This document shows positions 34,656 through 43,184 of a stretch of DNA of 64,000 nt, piece after piece. The position numbers were made by a program, and so were the translations under genes. The stretch lies in the NCBI RefSeq assembly GCF_026151335.1, contig NZ_JAMQPP010000007.1. The stretch is one strand, 5' to 3'. The stretch comes from Leptospira_A soteropolitanensis (lineage in GTDB: Bacteria > Spirochaetota > Leptospiria > Leptospirales > Leptospiraceae). Position 1 is the first letter of the stretch; each line of letters starts with the position of its first letter. The notes beneath the pieces are model-generated. The model made no database searches and had not been told where the DNA came from. It saw only the letters and a program-made list of their open reading frames with translations.

Positions 34656-35231
34656 ATGGAGTTTTATGAAGTAAAAATCTCTGATATCAGCCTGACCAAT
34701 GTGGGTTTTGCTGTATTCCTACGACCAAAAGATTCGGAAGACAAACGTGTGGTTCCCATCTTTATCGGTCCTCTCGAGACCCATTCCATCACCACTGTAA
34801 TCGATGGAACGAAACCCCCAAGACCTATGACACATGATCTAATGTTGTATATGCTGACTTCTCTTGGAGCCACAGTTCTTAAAATCACCATAGAAGAAAT
34901 CATCGATAGCACTTTTTATGCTAAAATCCAACTTCGTAAAGATGAAGAAATCATCACTTTGGATGCAAGGCCTTCTGATTCGATTGCCCTTGCCTTAAGA
35001 GCCAACGCTCCTATCTATATCGCTAAATCTGTGTTAGATGAAACTGGAATTATCATGAAAGAAGATGAGATCCAAGGAGAGAGTATTTCTTCTGAGAAAA
35101 AAATCCAAGCTCTGCCAAAATCAAATCTTCAAATTCTAGAAGAAACCTTGGAAAACGCTTTAAAAACAGAAGATTACGAAACTGCCGCAAAAATCCGGGA
35201 TCAAATCAAGAAACTCATCGAAAATAGTTAA
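34656..35231 (+). CDS. Bifunctional nuclease (BFN/DUF151) with C-terminal UVR motif
   Basis: 191 residues. The BFN domain covers about 1-135 with VVPIFIGPLETHSIT, RPMTHDLMLYMLTSLGA and ITLDARPSDSIALALR, the conserved acidic and Arg residues of the family. A C-terminal UVR (UvrB/UvrC-type) helix pair follows (ALKTEDYETAAKIRDQIKKL). Family members have been described with DNase/RNase activity. It lies 26 bases after a tRNA and may share its transcript. Confidence 0.85.
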   Translation: MEFYEVKISDISLTNVGFAVFLRPKDSEDKRVVPIFIGPLETHSITTVIDGTKPPRPMTHDLMLYMLTSLGATVLKITIEEIIDSTFYAKIQLRKDEEIITLDARPSDSIALALRANAPIYIAKSVLDETGIIMKEDEIQGESISSEKKIQALPKSNLQILEETLENALKTEDYETAAKIRDQIKKLIENS

Positions 35232-35361
35232 AGCGAGTCATTCTCTTAACTATGTCACATAGAAAATCCGTACATTCGAATTTTTTAATTGTAATCCCAT
35301 ATCAATTTTCCTAAACTTAGAATCCAAAAATAGGGGTCTATCCCCTTTATAGGGAAGTTGT

Positions 35362-35727
35362 ATGGAAAAATTAGTTATGGATGTTGTGAATGCTGGAATT
35401 GCTCTCTTTCGTTCCGGTGAAGAAAAGTTAAAAACTGCTGTAGTCGATTTAGAGAAAGTTTATAATGATCTAAAATCAAAAGGGGAATTGGACAAATCTG
35501 CAGAGTCTCAAAAAATTCGTGATCTTTTAAGCAAAACGATTGCTGATGCGCAAGGTGCCATTGGGAAAACAAATGCAAGTTACGATGAAGTTCTTGCGAA
35601 ACTTCAGGCTAATTATCAATCCATTTACCAACAAATTGATACAGCAATCCCTCCTCAAGTAAAAGAAAAATTGAAACAAACGTTAGATGAATTAAAAGTC
35701 TTAATTGATAAAGCAAAATCAAGATAG
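35362..35727 (+). CDS. Phasin-related small helical protein
   Basis: 121 residues, almost entirely amphipathic helix with an LFRSGEEKLKTAVVDLEKVY start and a Lys/Glu-rich coiled coil. The pattern fits PhaF/PhaI-type phasin-related proteins, which coat polyhydroxyalkanoate granules, but no PHA synthase gene is nearby, so the role is unclear. A good ribosome site (AGGGAAG) precedes the ATG, and a terminator follows 33 bases after the stop. Confidence 0.6.
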   Translation: MEKLVMDVVNAGIALFRSGEEKLKTAVVDLEKVYNDLKSKGELDKSAESQKIRDLLSKTIADAQGAIGKTNASYDEVLAKLQANYQSIYQQIDTAIPPQVKEKLKQTLDELKVLIDKAKSR

Positions 35728-35760
35728 TTTTTTAATTTTAGTTCGTAAAATTTAAGAAAT

Positions 35761-35788
35761 AGCCACAGAGTTTTCTGTGGCTTTTTTT
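35761..35788 (+). terminator. Rho-independent terminator after the phasin-like gene
   Basis: AGCCACAGA pairs with TCTGTGGCT around a GTTT loop and is followed by a T-run. Confidence 0.92.
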
Positions 35789-35812
35789 ATTTGTGCTTGG
35801 AGATTAGTCTAG

Positions 35813-37093
35813 ATGAGTACGTCCCCAAAACGAATCAAATTCATACTTTTCCTAATCGTTTTTACAGACATGATGGGTTTTTCCCTACTGTTTCCCTTAT
35901 TCCCTAAAACCTTAGAATTTTTCTTATCCAAAGGTGATGACAGTTTGTTCAGAATGTTCTATTCTGCCGCAAACCATTTGTCTTTTGGCGGAGATACAAA
36001 ATACACCTTCGTATTGTTTGGTGGAATTTTGGGAAGTATTTACAGCTTTTTACAGTTTATCGCTGCCCCGGTTTGGGGAAGACTTTCTGACCATTCGGGA
36101 CGGCGGGCCATTTTACTTTTTACGACTCTTGGTAATACTGTTGGATATTTACTCTGGTTGTTTTCTTCTGAGTTTTGGATGTTTGTTCTCAGCCGTGTGA
36201 TTACGGGAATGATGGGGGGAAATTTGTCCGTTGCATCGGCGGCGATGGCAGACCAAACAGATGAAAAATCAAGGGCCGCTGGGATGGGGTTTCTTGGGGC
36301 CGGGATCGGTCTTGGGTTTGTGATGGGTCCACTCCTGGGAGGGATAAGTTCACAGTGGAATTTTTTGGATTCCTTTTATCAAGAAGGAAGTGTGGTCGTG
36401 TTTCCTGCCTCAGCCTTATTTGCGATTCTTGTCTCGCTTCTTACTGTTATTTTAGTGTTTGCTTTTTTACCAAAAACCAAACCAGAACTTGTCCCAGAAA
36501 AAGAGATCCATCCATTTTTATCGTTAAGGAAAATCGAATCCAGGAATTTGGTTCGAATCTCCTTACTCAATTTACTCTTTGTTCTTAGTTTTTCTGGATT
36601 TGAATTTGTTGTGAATTTTTTCCTCTCTGATACCTTTCAGTTTTCCCCAAAAGAGATAGGATTTACTTTTTTATATATCGGAATGATCATCATCTTTGTG
36701 CAAGGTGGTGTGGTGCGTCGTTTGTCTGGAAAAATTTCTGAAAAAAGAATTTCTCTTTATGGAGCTTTTCTTGTTGTGATGGGAATGGGACTTCTTGTTT
36801 CCATTGGAACCCATTTTACAGGATTATTTGTTTCCTTATTCTTTTTAGCATTTGGAAGTGCACTCGTCAATCCAGGTTTATCTTCTTTTGCATCGCTTGA
36901 GAGTGGAAAGGGTGATTTAGGAAGATCACTCGGACTCTTTCGAAGTTTTGGATCCCTCGGAAGAGCCGTGTCACCAGTCGTCTTTTCTTTGTTATACTTT
37001 CAAAAAGGACCTAGTTTCGCTTTTTTTGTATCCTTTGTCCTTCTTGTTGGATTTGGATTTTTACTGTTTACGCAAAAAGAAAAAACGGCCTAA
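35813..37093 (+). CDS. Major facilitator superfamily transporter
   Basis: 426 residues with about 12 membrane segments. The MFS motif in the loop between helices 2 and 3 is present (VWGRLSDHSGRRAILLF), and helix 5 carries the antiporter-type GxGxxxGPxxGG pattern (GAGIGLGFVMGPLLGG). It resembles TetA-like drug/H+ antiporters, but the substrate is not known. It stands alone; its stop overlaps the convergent ACT gene by four bases. Confidence 0.9.
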   Translation: MSTSPKRIKFILFLIVFTDMMGFSLLFPLFPKTLEFFLSKGDDSLFRMFYSAANHLSFGGDTKYTFVLFGGILGSIYSFLQFIAAPVWGRLSDHSGRRAILLFTTLGNTVGYLLWLFSSEFWMFVLSRVITGMMGGNLSVASAAMADQTDEKSRAAGMGFLGAGIGLGFVMGPLLGGISSQWNFLDSFYQEGSVVVFPASALFAILVSLLTVILVFAFLPKTKPELVPEKEIHPFLSLRKIESRNLVRISLLNLLFVLSFSGFEFVVNFFLSDTFQFSPKEIGFTFLYIGMIIIFVQGGVVRRLSGKISEKRISLYGAFLVVMGMGLLVSIGTHFTGLFVSLFFLAFGSALVNPGLSSFASLESGKGDLGRSLGLFRSFGSLGRAVSPVVFSLLYFQKGPSFAFFVSFVLLVGFGFLLFTQKEKTA

Positions 37094-37713
37094 AGAAAAG
37101 ATTCTAACTTCGCACGAAGCATGGGAAACATCAGTTTCTCATCCAACTTCTCTCCTGTAAGGGAAGTGCGAAGTAAAAAACTATCGCGAATTTTTCCGTC
37201 AAAACTATTAGCTGTAAAACTAATGATATCAATGCCTAAATGAAAAAGTGATTCCGTAATTTGAAATAAAATCCCAGGAATGTCTTTCATACGTAAATCC
37301 ATAACGGTGAAATCAGATGAGATAGGGTTATAAAGTTTGAGACTAGCTTCGGAATCTCCAATCTTACGCACCAAAACTTCTTCTTTTGCATTCTCCCGTA
37401 AGTACATTGCGACAGTTTTCCCTTCGTAAAACAAAGAGTAGAGATCAGTTCTGATTTTTGACAAAAGTTCTTCTGTCATTTCGCCCCCATCCCAACTCCG
37501 AATCACAAATAAATCTTGGACATGTCCGTCACTTGCGGTTTCTGCCACCGCCTCTAAAATATCCCAACCGTGATTGTACAAGACAGAGGTGACTCGGTAG
37601 AGGATTCCTAAATCATCTTGGGAAAGAGAAATTTTTAGCAGGGTTGTATCTTTTCTTGGGACACAAGAAACATGTAGGATGGGTTTTTTGATTTCTTGCA
37701 TAGTTGTAGCCAT
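37090..37713 (-). CDS. Double ACT-domain regulatory protein
   Basis: 207 residues with two ACT domains: one with LSQDDLGILYRVTSVLYNHG (about 30-50) and one with MRMKDIPGILFQITESLFHL-like sequence (about 145-165). Both resemble the C-terminal ACT pair of the PII uridylyltransferase GlnD, but the nucleotidyltransferase and HD parts are missing. It may sense an amino acid such as glutamine. The partner is unknown. Confidence 0.8.
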   Translation of the reverse strand: MATTMQEIKKPILHVSCVPRKDTTLLKISLSQDDLGILYRVTSVLYNHGWDILEAVAETASDGHVQDLFVIRSWDGGEMTEELLSKIRTDLYSLFYEGKTVAMYLRENAKEEVLVRKIGDSEASLKLYNPISSDFTVMDLRMKDIPGILFQITESLFHLGIDIISFTANSFDGKIRDSFLLRTSLTGEKLDEKLMFPMLRAKLESFL

Positions 37714-37838
37714 AGAATTCTCCCTTTGGTTCAGCGTTTTGCTTAGAAAATGAACAATCAGTGTTTGGAAAACCCCGCACTGTTTCTAAAATAGCTGTAT
37801 ACTAAAGAATTTGCAAAAATGGTGCCAACTGCTAACTA

Positions 37839-38996
37839 CTAGAAGGTAAATTTTGCTCCAAACATTACGGATTGAACGTTTTGGGCAACGATTGCCTCCA
37901 AGGTGAGTTTGGTGATCAGGGCATTAATTTCAATTCCCGCAATGAGAAAGTTAGTTGTGTTCGGTGCTTGTGCCTTCCCACTTAAATCCATAGTGAGTGT
38001 CCCCGATTTCGTTTGGCCCAGTGCTGATGCGGGAATTTGGGCGGCAATCTCTGGAGAAAGGGAAGCAGAAACGGCATTGGAATCAAGGGCTAAATTGATC
38101 GGGCCTGTTCGTGATAAATTTAAGTTTGAGCTTCCAAAGTTCATGGAAGTTCCGACACCTGCAAATAATGTGAAGAAATAAAACATACGAAAGCCCGTTC
38201 GAATGTCTAGAGGAACACTTGTGACTGTGCTCGAATAGTTGAATTTTGTGGCCCCTCCCCATGTTCCAATGGCAGGACCAAGAGTTAATGTTTGTGTTTT
38301 ATTATCGTTATACGTTAAGTCGATCACTTGTCTTTGGTAGTGGAGTCCAAGGCCCATCGAAATTCCTGAAAACTCGAATAGTCCAATTCCATCGGAATAA
38401 TTTTCAATGATATGAAAACGTAAAGTAAAACCACCAGAGGTAATGTCACCACCGAGCTCCACGTTTTTGTTTTGTGATTCCAGAGCTTTTTGCACGTCAC
38501 CTTGCGCAAAATTAAATTTGAATCCATGTAGATATAAATTGAAACGATGTAAAAAAGTTTTTAATTCGGGTTCCGTATCGGAAGGTCCTCCCCCCATTAA
38601 CCAACCGAGATTGATCGCCACAATAAAGTTAGGTGCAAGTGCTGCTCCCACATTTGGAAGTTTTTGGAAACTGAGGCTTTGGTAGGCTACGTTGATATCT
38701 TCTTTTTTTTGACCAGCGATAGACAATCCGGCTCCCACCTGGAAACGATTCACAATTCCTGGACCCATTAGCGACGAGTTAATATTGGATACAACAGCAG
38801 CTTCTGACATCGTCGCTAGAACTTTGTCTGTGTATTGGAATTGTAGGGCTTGGTCCACGCTATTGAGCTGACTTTGAATGGTTGTTGGCAGAATTCCACA
38901 GGCATCTCCCGTACATGTCACCTTAGCATGGACAAATCCATTTGGGACAAATACCAAACTAAATGTGAGGAAAAGGATACCTATGCGTAATTTCAT
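37839..38996 (-). CDS. Lsa36-like outer-membrane surface protein
   Basis: 385 residues from the ATG at 38994-38996, preceded by an AGGGG ribosome site; the frame extends 17 codons upstream without support. A signal peptide ends near VHA (residue about 24). The mature protein is Gly/Ser-rich with repeated beta-strand segments and ends in VMFGAKFTF, a C-terminal Phe typical of outer-membrane beta-barrels. The pattern recalls the Lsa36 family of Leptospira; a direct family match was not computed. Confidence 0.65.
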   Translation of the reverse strand: MKLRIGILFLTFSLVFVPNGFVHAKVTCTGDACGILPTTIQSQLNSVDQALQFQYTDKVLATMSEAAVVSNINSSLMGPGIVNRFQVGAGLSIAGQKKEDINVAYQSLSFQKLPNVGAALAPNFIVAINLGWLMGGGPSDTEPELKTFLHRFNLYLHGFKFNFAQGDVQKALESQNKNVELGGDITSGGFTLRFHIIENYSDGIGLFEFSGISMGLGLHYQRQVIDLTYNDNKTQTLTLGPAIGTWGGATKFNYSSTVTSVPLDIRTGFRMFYFFTLFAGVGTSMNFGSSNLNLSRTGPINLALDSNAVSASLSPEIAAQIPASALGQTKSGTLTMDLSGKAQAPNTTNFLIAGIEINALITKLTLEAIVAQNVQSVMFGAKFTF

Positions 38997-39096
38997 GTCG
39001 CCCCTAGTATACCAAATATCGGAGATTGGTCTATGCTTTCTTAACAAACGAAGGACGATCTATTTCCTAGTTTACAAGGCAGAATTTCTGTAGAAA

Positions 39097-39477
39097 ATGA
39101 AAACAATGGCACCGATCCAAGAAAAACGGAAATACGTCCGCGTACAGCCACTGCAAAATGAACCAGTTGCAATCCATTTAATGGGGGCTTCTCTTTTGGA
39201 TGTTCTAATCGCGAGTGACATAAGTATGGGCGGAATTGGAATCATCGCTCCAAATCATTTCGATGAATGGGATATGAATGAAACCGTGGAAATCCTTGTG
39301 GCTCTTCCTGGAGATTTAGAAGATTTTTTAGCTCGAGGTGTGATTAGACAAATTGGTAAAAAATCAAAGGAATCAGGAGTGTATGGAGTCCAATTTACGG
39401 AAATTGGTCCTAAAGGGAAACAGGATTTACAGGTTTATGTAAATCGTATGATCCGGCAAGGTCGAGAACTCAAATAA
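39097..39477 (+). CDS. PilZ-domain protein (predicted c-di-GMP effector)
   Basis: 126 residues, one PilZ domain. The two c-di-GMP contacts are visible: RKYVRVQP (RxxxR) near residue 11 and SDISMGGIGI (D/NxSxxG) near residue 42. It has no output domain, so it may bind a partner protein. A second ATG nine bases in (39106) is an alternative start. Confidence 0.87.
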   Translation: MKTMAPIQEKRKYVRVQPLQNEPVAIHLMGASLLDVLIASDISMGGIGIIAPNHFDEWDMNETVEILVALPGDLEDFLARGVIRQIGKKSKESGVYGVQFTEIGPKGKQDLQVYVNRMIRQGRELK

Positions 39478-39564
39478 CTTCTAGTTGTGCTCTCCATTGA
39501 ATTGGTTGTGAAATTGGCAAACTAGAGTTTTGCTTTTCTCTATTATTTATTTCCTTATCTTATA

Positions 39565-39579
39565 CTAGAATTATTCTAA
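39565..39579. promoter_or_regulatory. PerR/Fur-box-like inverted repeat
   Basis: A 15-base near-palindrome, CTAGAATTATTCTAA, matches 12 of 15 positions of the PerR-type box TTATAATNATTATAA. It lies 61 bases upstream of the unknown 505-residue gene. The window contains a Fur-family gene, but any link is a guess. Confidence 0.3.
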
Positions 39580-39639
39580 GTATTGTGGTTTACACTTAAT
39601 TCCTTATGTTAGTATATATGAATGTTCGGGGGTTGTTCT

Positions 39640-41157
39640 ATGGCAATGTTTCGACTATCAGGTGTTTCTAGGTTAGACCAACTTAAAATATACTCACCAA
39701 TTTTTATACAAAACTTAGAAGATTCTCATAAACGAGAATTGATGATCACAGACCAAGCTTCTAAAATACTTTCCACACTTAGAAAACTCTGTGTACCCGA
39801 TTTAAACCAAAGTTACTTTGCCTTCCAATTAAACGTTGATTCCATAAAAGAAAATGAATTGAAAGTGTATGGAAAGCCAATGATTACGCTGATACAGAAT
39901 TTATTAGACAATCATTTAGCGATGCCAATTTTTTATTTAACAAGAGTTGAGGAAGTTGAAACGGCAAATCTAGGTCCATACATTTCCTCAATGATAGGTC
40001 CGATCCAAGTGGAACTAGCTATTGTTTCTTATTCTGGTGATCGGTTCGAAGAAAAGTATGCATTAGCCTTTAATGCAATTGCAGCAAGATCTTTTGTGAA
40101 TCTTCAGAACTTTTTAGTAGATAATTATAAGTGGGAACCTTTTGATTTTTTTCAGATTTCTGAAGAATTCTTAAATTTGAAACCATATTCTATCATTCGT
40201 CAATTATTAGAGGAATTTGAAACCCCATTTGCTATTGATTTGGAATTCAAAGAAGAGTTAATTGATTATTTGGAACAAGGGTTTCTTGATTCTGAAATTT
40301 ATTTTTTTCTTCCTTATGTTGGTTGGATTTATTTTGATACAACTGATCCAATTCAAAAGGAAAGTGAATATTCTCCTTTTTTTGAAAAAAAGATCGTTCC
40401 TAAACTTTTCGAGCTAGAGCCTAGTTTAAAAGAATCTTATGAATTAATGAAAACCAAACTTTCTGAAACTAAGTTTGATGAACTTCGAAGTAAAACTTAT
40501 TTACCTCAAATTGAATTTGCAGAAACCATTGAATCGATACTTTTTAATGAGTCTGCGCCGATTTTGGAGTTTGTTAAAATCTATCATTTGCTTTGTTTGA
40601 AAGCCGAGAAAATCTCTGAGGAAAAAGCAGAAAGGGAAGCAAAACAACATTTTGATATTCTATATACGATGATGAAAATGGGTGATAATTTTATCAGTCG
40701 CTTTTTGTTAATTGGCCAGACATTATATTCGGGAAGAGACCGCGTCATTGAGGCATTAAAAAGTACTGATGATGTAATGCACTGTGAGTATTATTTTAAT
40801 TCAACATTCTACTGGGTATTTCTTTCGAAAGATATTGCTTCAGCAATCATTGTTTTGGATAAAATCATTGAACAATATTATGAAGGAGATCATACACTTT
40901 ATATATTTGAATTATTGATGGAAAAATATCCGGAGGTGAAAAAGAGTTTTTTAACGAATCAAAAGTTTAAAACTTTGTATAAAGCCGCCAAGAATAAGGT
41001 ATATTGGAAACAAGTTTCTCTTATCCAAAGGTTATTTCGGTTTTTTGTTGGTGATGTGTTTCCTATTGAATGGGAAAAAAATATTTTATCAAAAATAAAA
41101 TACACTCAAATGAAGGCCAAGTATCTTCCCAGAATGAATAAAACAAAGCCTACTTGA
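39640..41157 (+). CDS. Conserved-looking protein of unknown function
   Basis: 505 residues from the ATG at 39640, preceded by a GGGGG ribosome-like run; an ATG at 39622 is in frame but less well placed. I recognise no domain. It is acidic, rich in Leu/Phe/Tyr and predicted mostly helical, with no signal peptide or membrane segment. It stands alone between the PilZ gene and the thiC riboswitch, with a PerR-like repeat upstream. Confidence 0.7.
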   Translation: MAMFRLSGVSRLDQLKIYSPIFIQNLEDSHKRELMITDQASKILSTLRKLCVPDLNQSYFAFQLNVDSIKENELKVYGKPMITLIQNLLDNHLAMPIFYLTRVEEVETANLGPYISSMIGPIQVELAIVSYSGDRFEEKYALAFNAIAARSFVNLQNFLVDNYKWEPFDFFQISEEFLNLKPYSIIRQLLEEFETPFAIDLEFKEELIDYLEQGFLDSEIYFFLPYVGWIYFDTTDPIQKESEYSPFFEKKIVPKLFELEPSLKESYELMKTKLSETKFDELRSKTYLPQIEFAETIESILFNESAPILEFVKIYHLLCLKAEKISEEKAEREAKQHFDILYTMMKMGDNFISRFLLIGQTLYSGRDRVIEALKSTDDVMHCEYYFNSTFYWVFLSKDIASAIIVLDKIIEQYYEGDHTLYIFELLMEKYPEVKKSFLTNQKFKTLYKAAKNKVYWKQVSLIQRLFRFFVGDVFPIEWEKNILSKIKYTQMKAKYLPRMNKTKPT

Positions 41158-41220
41158 ATCCTTCGAAAATTTTGAATATTGGCTTGCCAGAATTTTCTTT
41201 TGTCTTTACCTAAGAGATAA

Positions 41221-41327
41221 CCGTTAGGGGTGCTATTTCCTTTGCTCTTATGGGCATCAGGGCAGAGGTTTGGCTGAGAAATACCCTTTTTGAACCTGAT
41301 CCTGGTAATGCTTGCGAAGGGAAACGT
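41221..41327 (+). ncRNA. TPP riboswitch (THI box)
   Basis: The conserved aptamer blocks are in order: GGGGTGC (41227-41233), CTGAGA (41274-41279), GAACCTGATC (41292-41301), GGTAATGC (41304-41311) and GCGAAGGGA (41314-41322). A P1 closing helix (CGTT with AACG) and an elongated P3 (41240-41270) can be drawn. It senses thiamin pyrophosphate and precedes thiC. Confidence 0.95.
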
Positions 41328-41347
41328 GAAAAATGAAGAAATCCAAT

Positions 41348-41428
41348 TAAGGTTTTTTCCTTAGTTTTTAGGGTAGAGTTTTTCTCTCTTTCGTTTGGTC
41401 CATTGGGTCTGTTTCCGGTTAAGGAAAA
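41348..41428 (+). promoter_or_regulatory. Predicted translational expression platform of the TPP riboswitch
   Basis: The thiC ribosome site TAAGGAAAA (41420-41428) is exactly complementary over nine bases to TTTTCCTTA at 41355-41363. That same element can instead pair with an upstream TAAGG (41348-41352). These mutually exclusive helices would open or hide the ribosome site depending on aptamer state. Seen by base complementarity; the switching is inferred. Confidence 0.55.
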
Positions 41429-41434
41429 CTCATT

Positions 41435-42949
41435 ATGGAAAAGAACTCCACACATCCCATCACCATCCCAGAAACAACCATCACACTTTCGAACCATACC
41501 AAGTTTCAATCTTACCGAACGGAAGGTATGTTTTGTATCCATGAAAATGAATACGATTATAAAAATGGAATTCCAAAACTACGAGAGTCTTGGATCCAAA
41601 CCAGAGAGTCCAGAGGTGATCGGAATTTTTCCCAACTCTATTATGCCAAAAGAGATATCATCACAGAAGAAATGATGTATGTGGCCAAAAGAGAAGGGAT
41701 GACTCCTGAATTTGTTTTGAATGAGGTAAAAATTGGTCGCGCAATTATACCATCAAACAAACGTCATTTGGAACTTGAGCCGATGATCATTGGTAAAAAA
41801 TTTTTAGTGAAAATTAATGCTAATATTGGAAATTCAGCCATTCTTTCTTCCATTGAAGATGAAGTAGAAAAACTTCGTTGGGCTTTGCATTGGGGAGCAG
41901 ACACTGTGATGGATCTCTCCACAGGAAAAAACATCCATGAAACCAGAGAATGGATCATTCGGAATTCTCCAGTTCCGATTGGAACCGTTCCTTTGTACCA
42001 AACTTTGGAAAAGGTAAAAGGTAAAGTAGAAGATTTAAACATCAATGTATTTATAGAAACCTTAGAAGAACAAGCCGAACAAGGTGTGGATTATTTTACG
42101 ATCCATGCTGGTGTTCTTCGGGATTATATCCACCTAACAGACAAACGAATCACAGGGATTGTCTCCAGGGGAGGGTCCATCCTTGCTAAGTGGTGTAACC
42201 ATCATAAAAAAGAAAATTTTCTCTATGAACATTTTGATTTAATCACTAAAGTCATGCAAAAATATGGAGTTTCCTATTCATTGGGCGACGGGCTTAGGCC
42301 TGGTTGTATCAATGATGCCAATGATGAAGCTCAGTTTGCGGAACTAAAGACCTTGGGGGAGCTTACCAAACGTGCTTGGGCCGATGATGTCCAAGTGATG
42401 GTGGAAGGACCAGGACATGTTCCCATGCATCTCATCCAGGAAAATGTTCGGCTCCAAGAAGAGATTTGTATGGAAGCTCCGTTTTATACACTAGGGCCCC
42501 TTGTCACAGACATTGCTCCAGGATATGACCATATTACTTCTGCGATTGGTGCTGCCATGATTGCTTGGTATGGAACGGCTATGCTTTGTTATGTGACTCC
42601 CAAAGAACATTTGGGACTTCCCAATAAACAAGATGTAAAGGATGGGGTGATTGCCTATAAAATTGCAGCCCATGCAGCTGACCTTGCCAAAGGCCATCCT
42701 GGTGCCAAAGAAAGGGATGATTTGTTAAGTAAGGCTCGGTTTGAATTTCGTTGGGAAGACCAATTTGCACTTTCCCTTGATCCAGAACTGGCTCGTTCGT
42801 ACCATGATGAATCATTGCCGCAAGATGGAATGAAAAAAGCACATTTCTGTTCTATGTGTGGACCACATTTTTGTTCCATGCGTCTCACAACAGATTTAAG
42901 AAAAGAAACGATAGAAGCGGGGGCGGTAGACGGCTCTAAAACTCAGTAG
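41435..42949 (+). CDS. thiC: Phosphomethylpyrimidine synthase
   Basis: 504 residues. ThiC is a radical SAM enzyme that rearranges aminoimidazole ribotide to the pyrimidine phosphate of thiamin. Seen: GADTVMDLSTGKNIHETREW, DYFTIHAGV, SLGDGLRPG, EGPGHVPMH, GPLVTDIAPGYDHITSAIG and the C-terminal cluster motif CSMCGPHFC. It is shorter than the E. coli enzyme but complete at both ends. Expression is controlled by the TPP riboswitch in its leader. Confidence 0.97.
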   Translation: MEKNSTHPITIPETTITLSNHTKFQSYRTEGMFCIHENEYDYKNGIPKLRESWIQTRESRGDRNFSQLYYAKRDIITEEMMYVAKREGMTPEFVLNEVKIGRAIIPSNKRHLELEPMIIGKKFLVKINANIGNSAILSSIEDEVEKLRWALHWGADTVMDLSTGKNIHETREWIIRNSPVPIGTVPLYQTLEKVKGKVEDLNINVFIETLEEQAEQGVDYFTIHAGVLRDYIHLTDKRITGIVSRGGSILAKWCNHHKKENFLYEHFDLITKVMQKYGVSYSLGDGLRPGCINDANDEAQFAELKTLGELTKRAWADDVQVMVEGPGHVPMHLIQENVRLQEEICMEAPFYTLGPLVTDIAPGYDHITSAIGAAMIAWYGTAMLCYVTPKEHLGLPNKQDVKDGVIAYKIAAHAADLAKGHPGAKERDDLLSKARFEFRWEDQFALSLDPELARSYHDESLPQDGMKKAHFCSMCGPHFCSMRLTTDLRKETIEAGAVDGSKTQ

Positions 42950-43099
42950 GGTATGTCTATATTCATTTGTTAAATCATGTTTGTAGATTGTCCAATGAGT
43001 ATTTCGATTCGCAGAGAAGATTCTGATTTATACTGATTTTAGGTTTATATAATGACGAAGAGAGATCTTTTTGTATAGCCAAAGAGTCAGCATAAACGA

Positions 43100-43128
43100 A
43101 AAAACCCGGCCAAAAATGCCGGGTTTTT
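43100..43128. terminator. Bidirectional rho-independent terminator
   Basis: ACCCGGC pairs with GCCGGGT, flanked by A-run and T-run on the two sides. It can end both thiC (plus strand) and the acyl-CoA dehydrogenase gene (minus strand). Confidence 0.9.
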
Positions 43129-43184
43129 CAAAAGAGTTTTCGAATCTATGTTTTGAAAATGGAAAATCTTTGATTTGTGTGAGA

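Noticed and set aside
41348..41370. Intrinsic terminator in the thiC leader
   Set aside because: The TAAGG/CCTTA stem has only five pairs with no G-C-rich part and only a short T stretch; a ribosome-site switch explains it better.
41210..41542. A 110-codon minus-strand frame over the thiC leader
   Set aside because: It lies across the TPP aptamer, whose conserved blocks explain the sequence.
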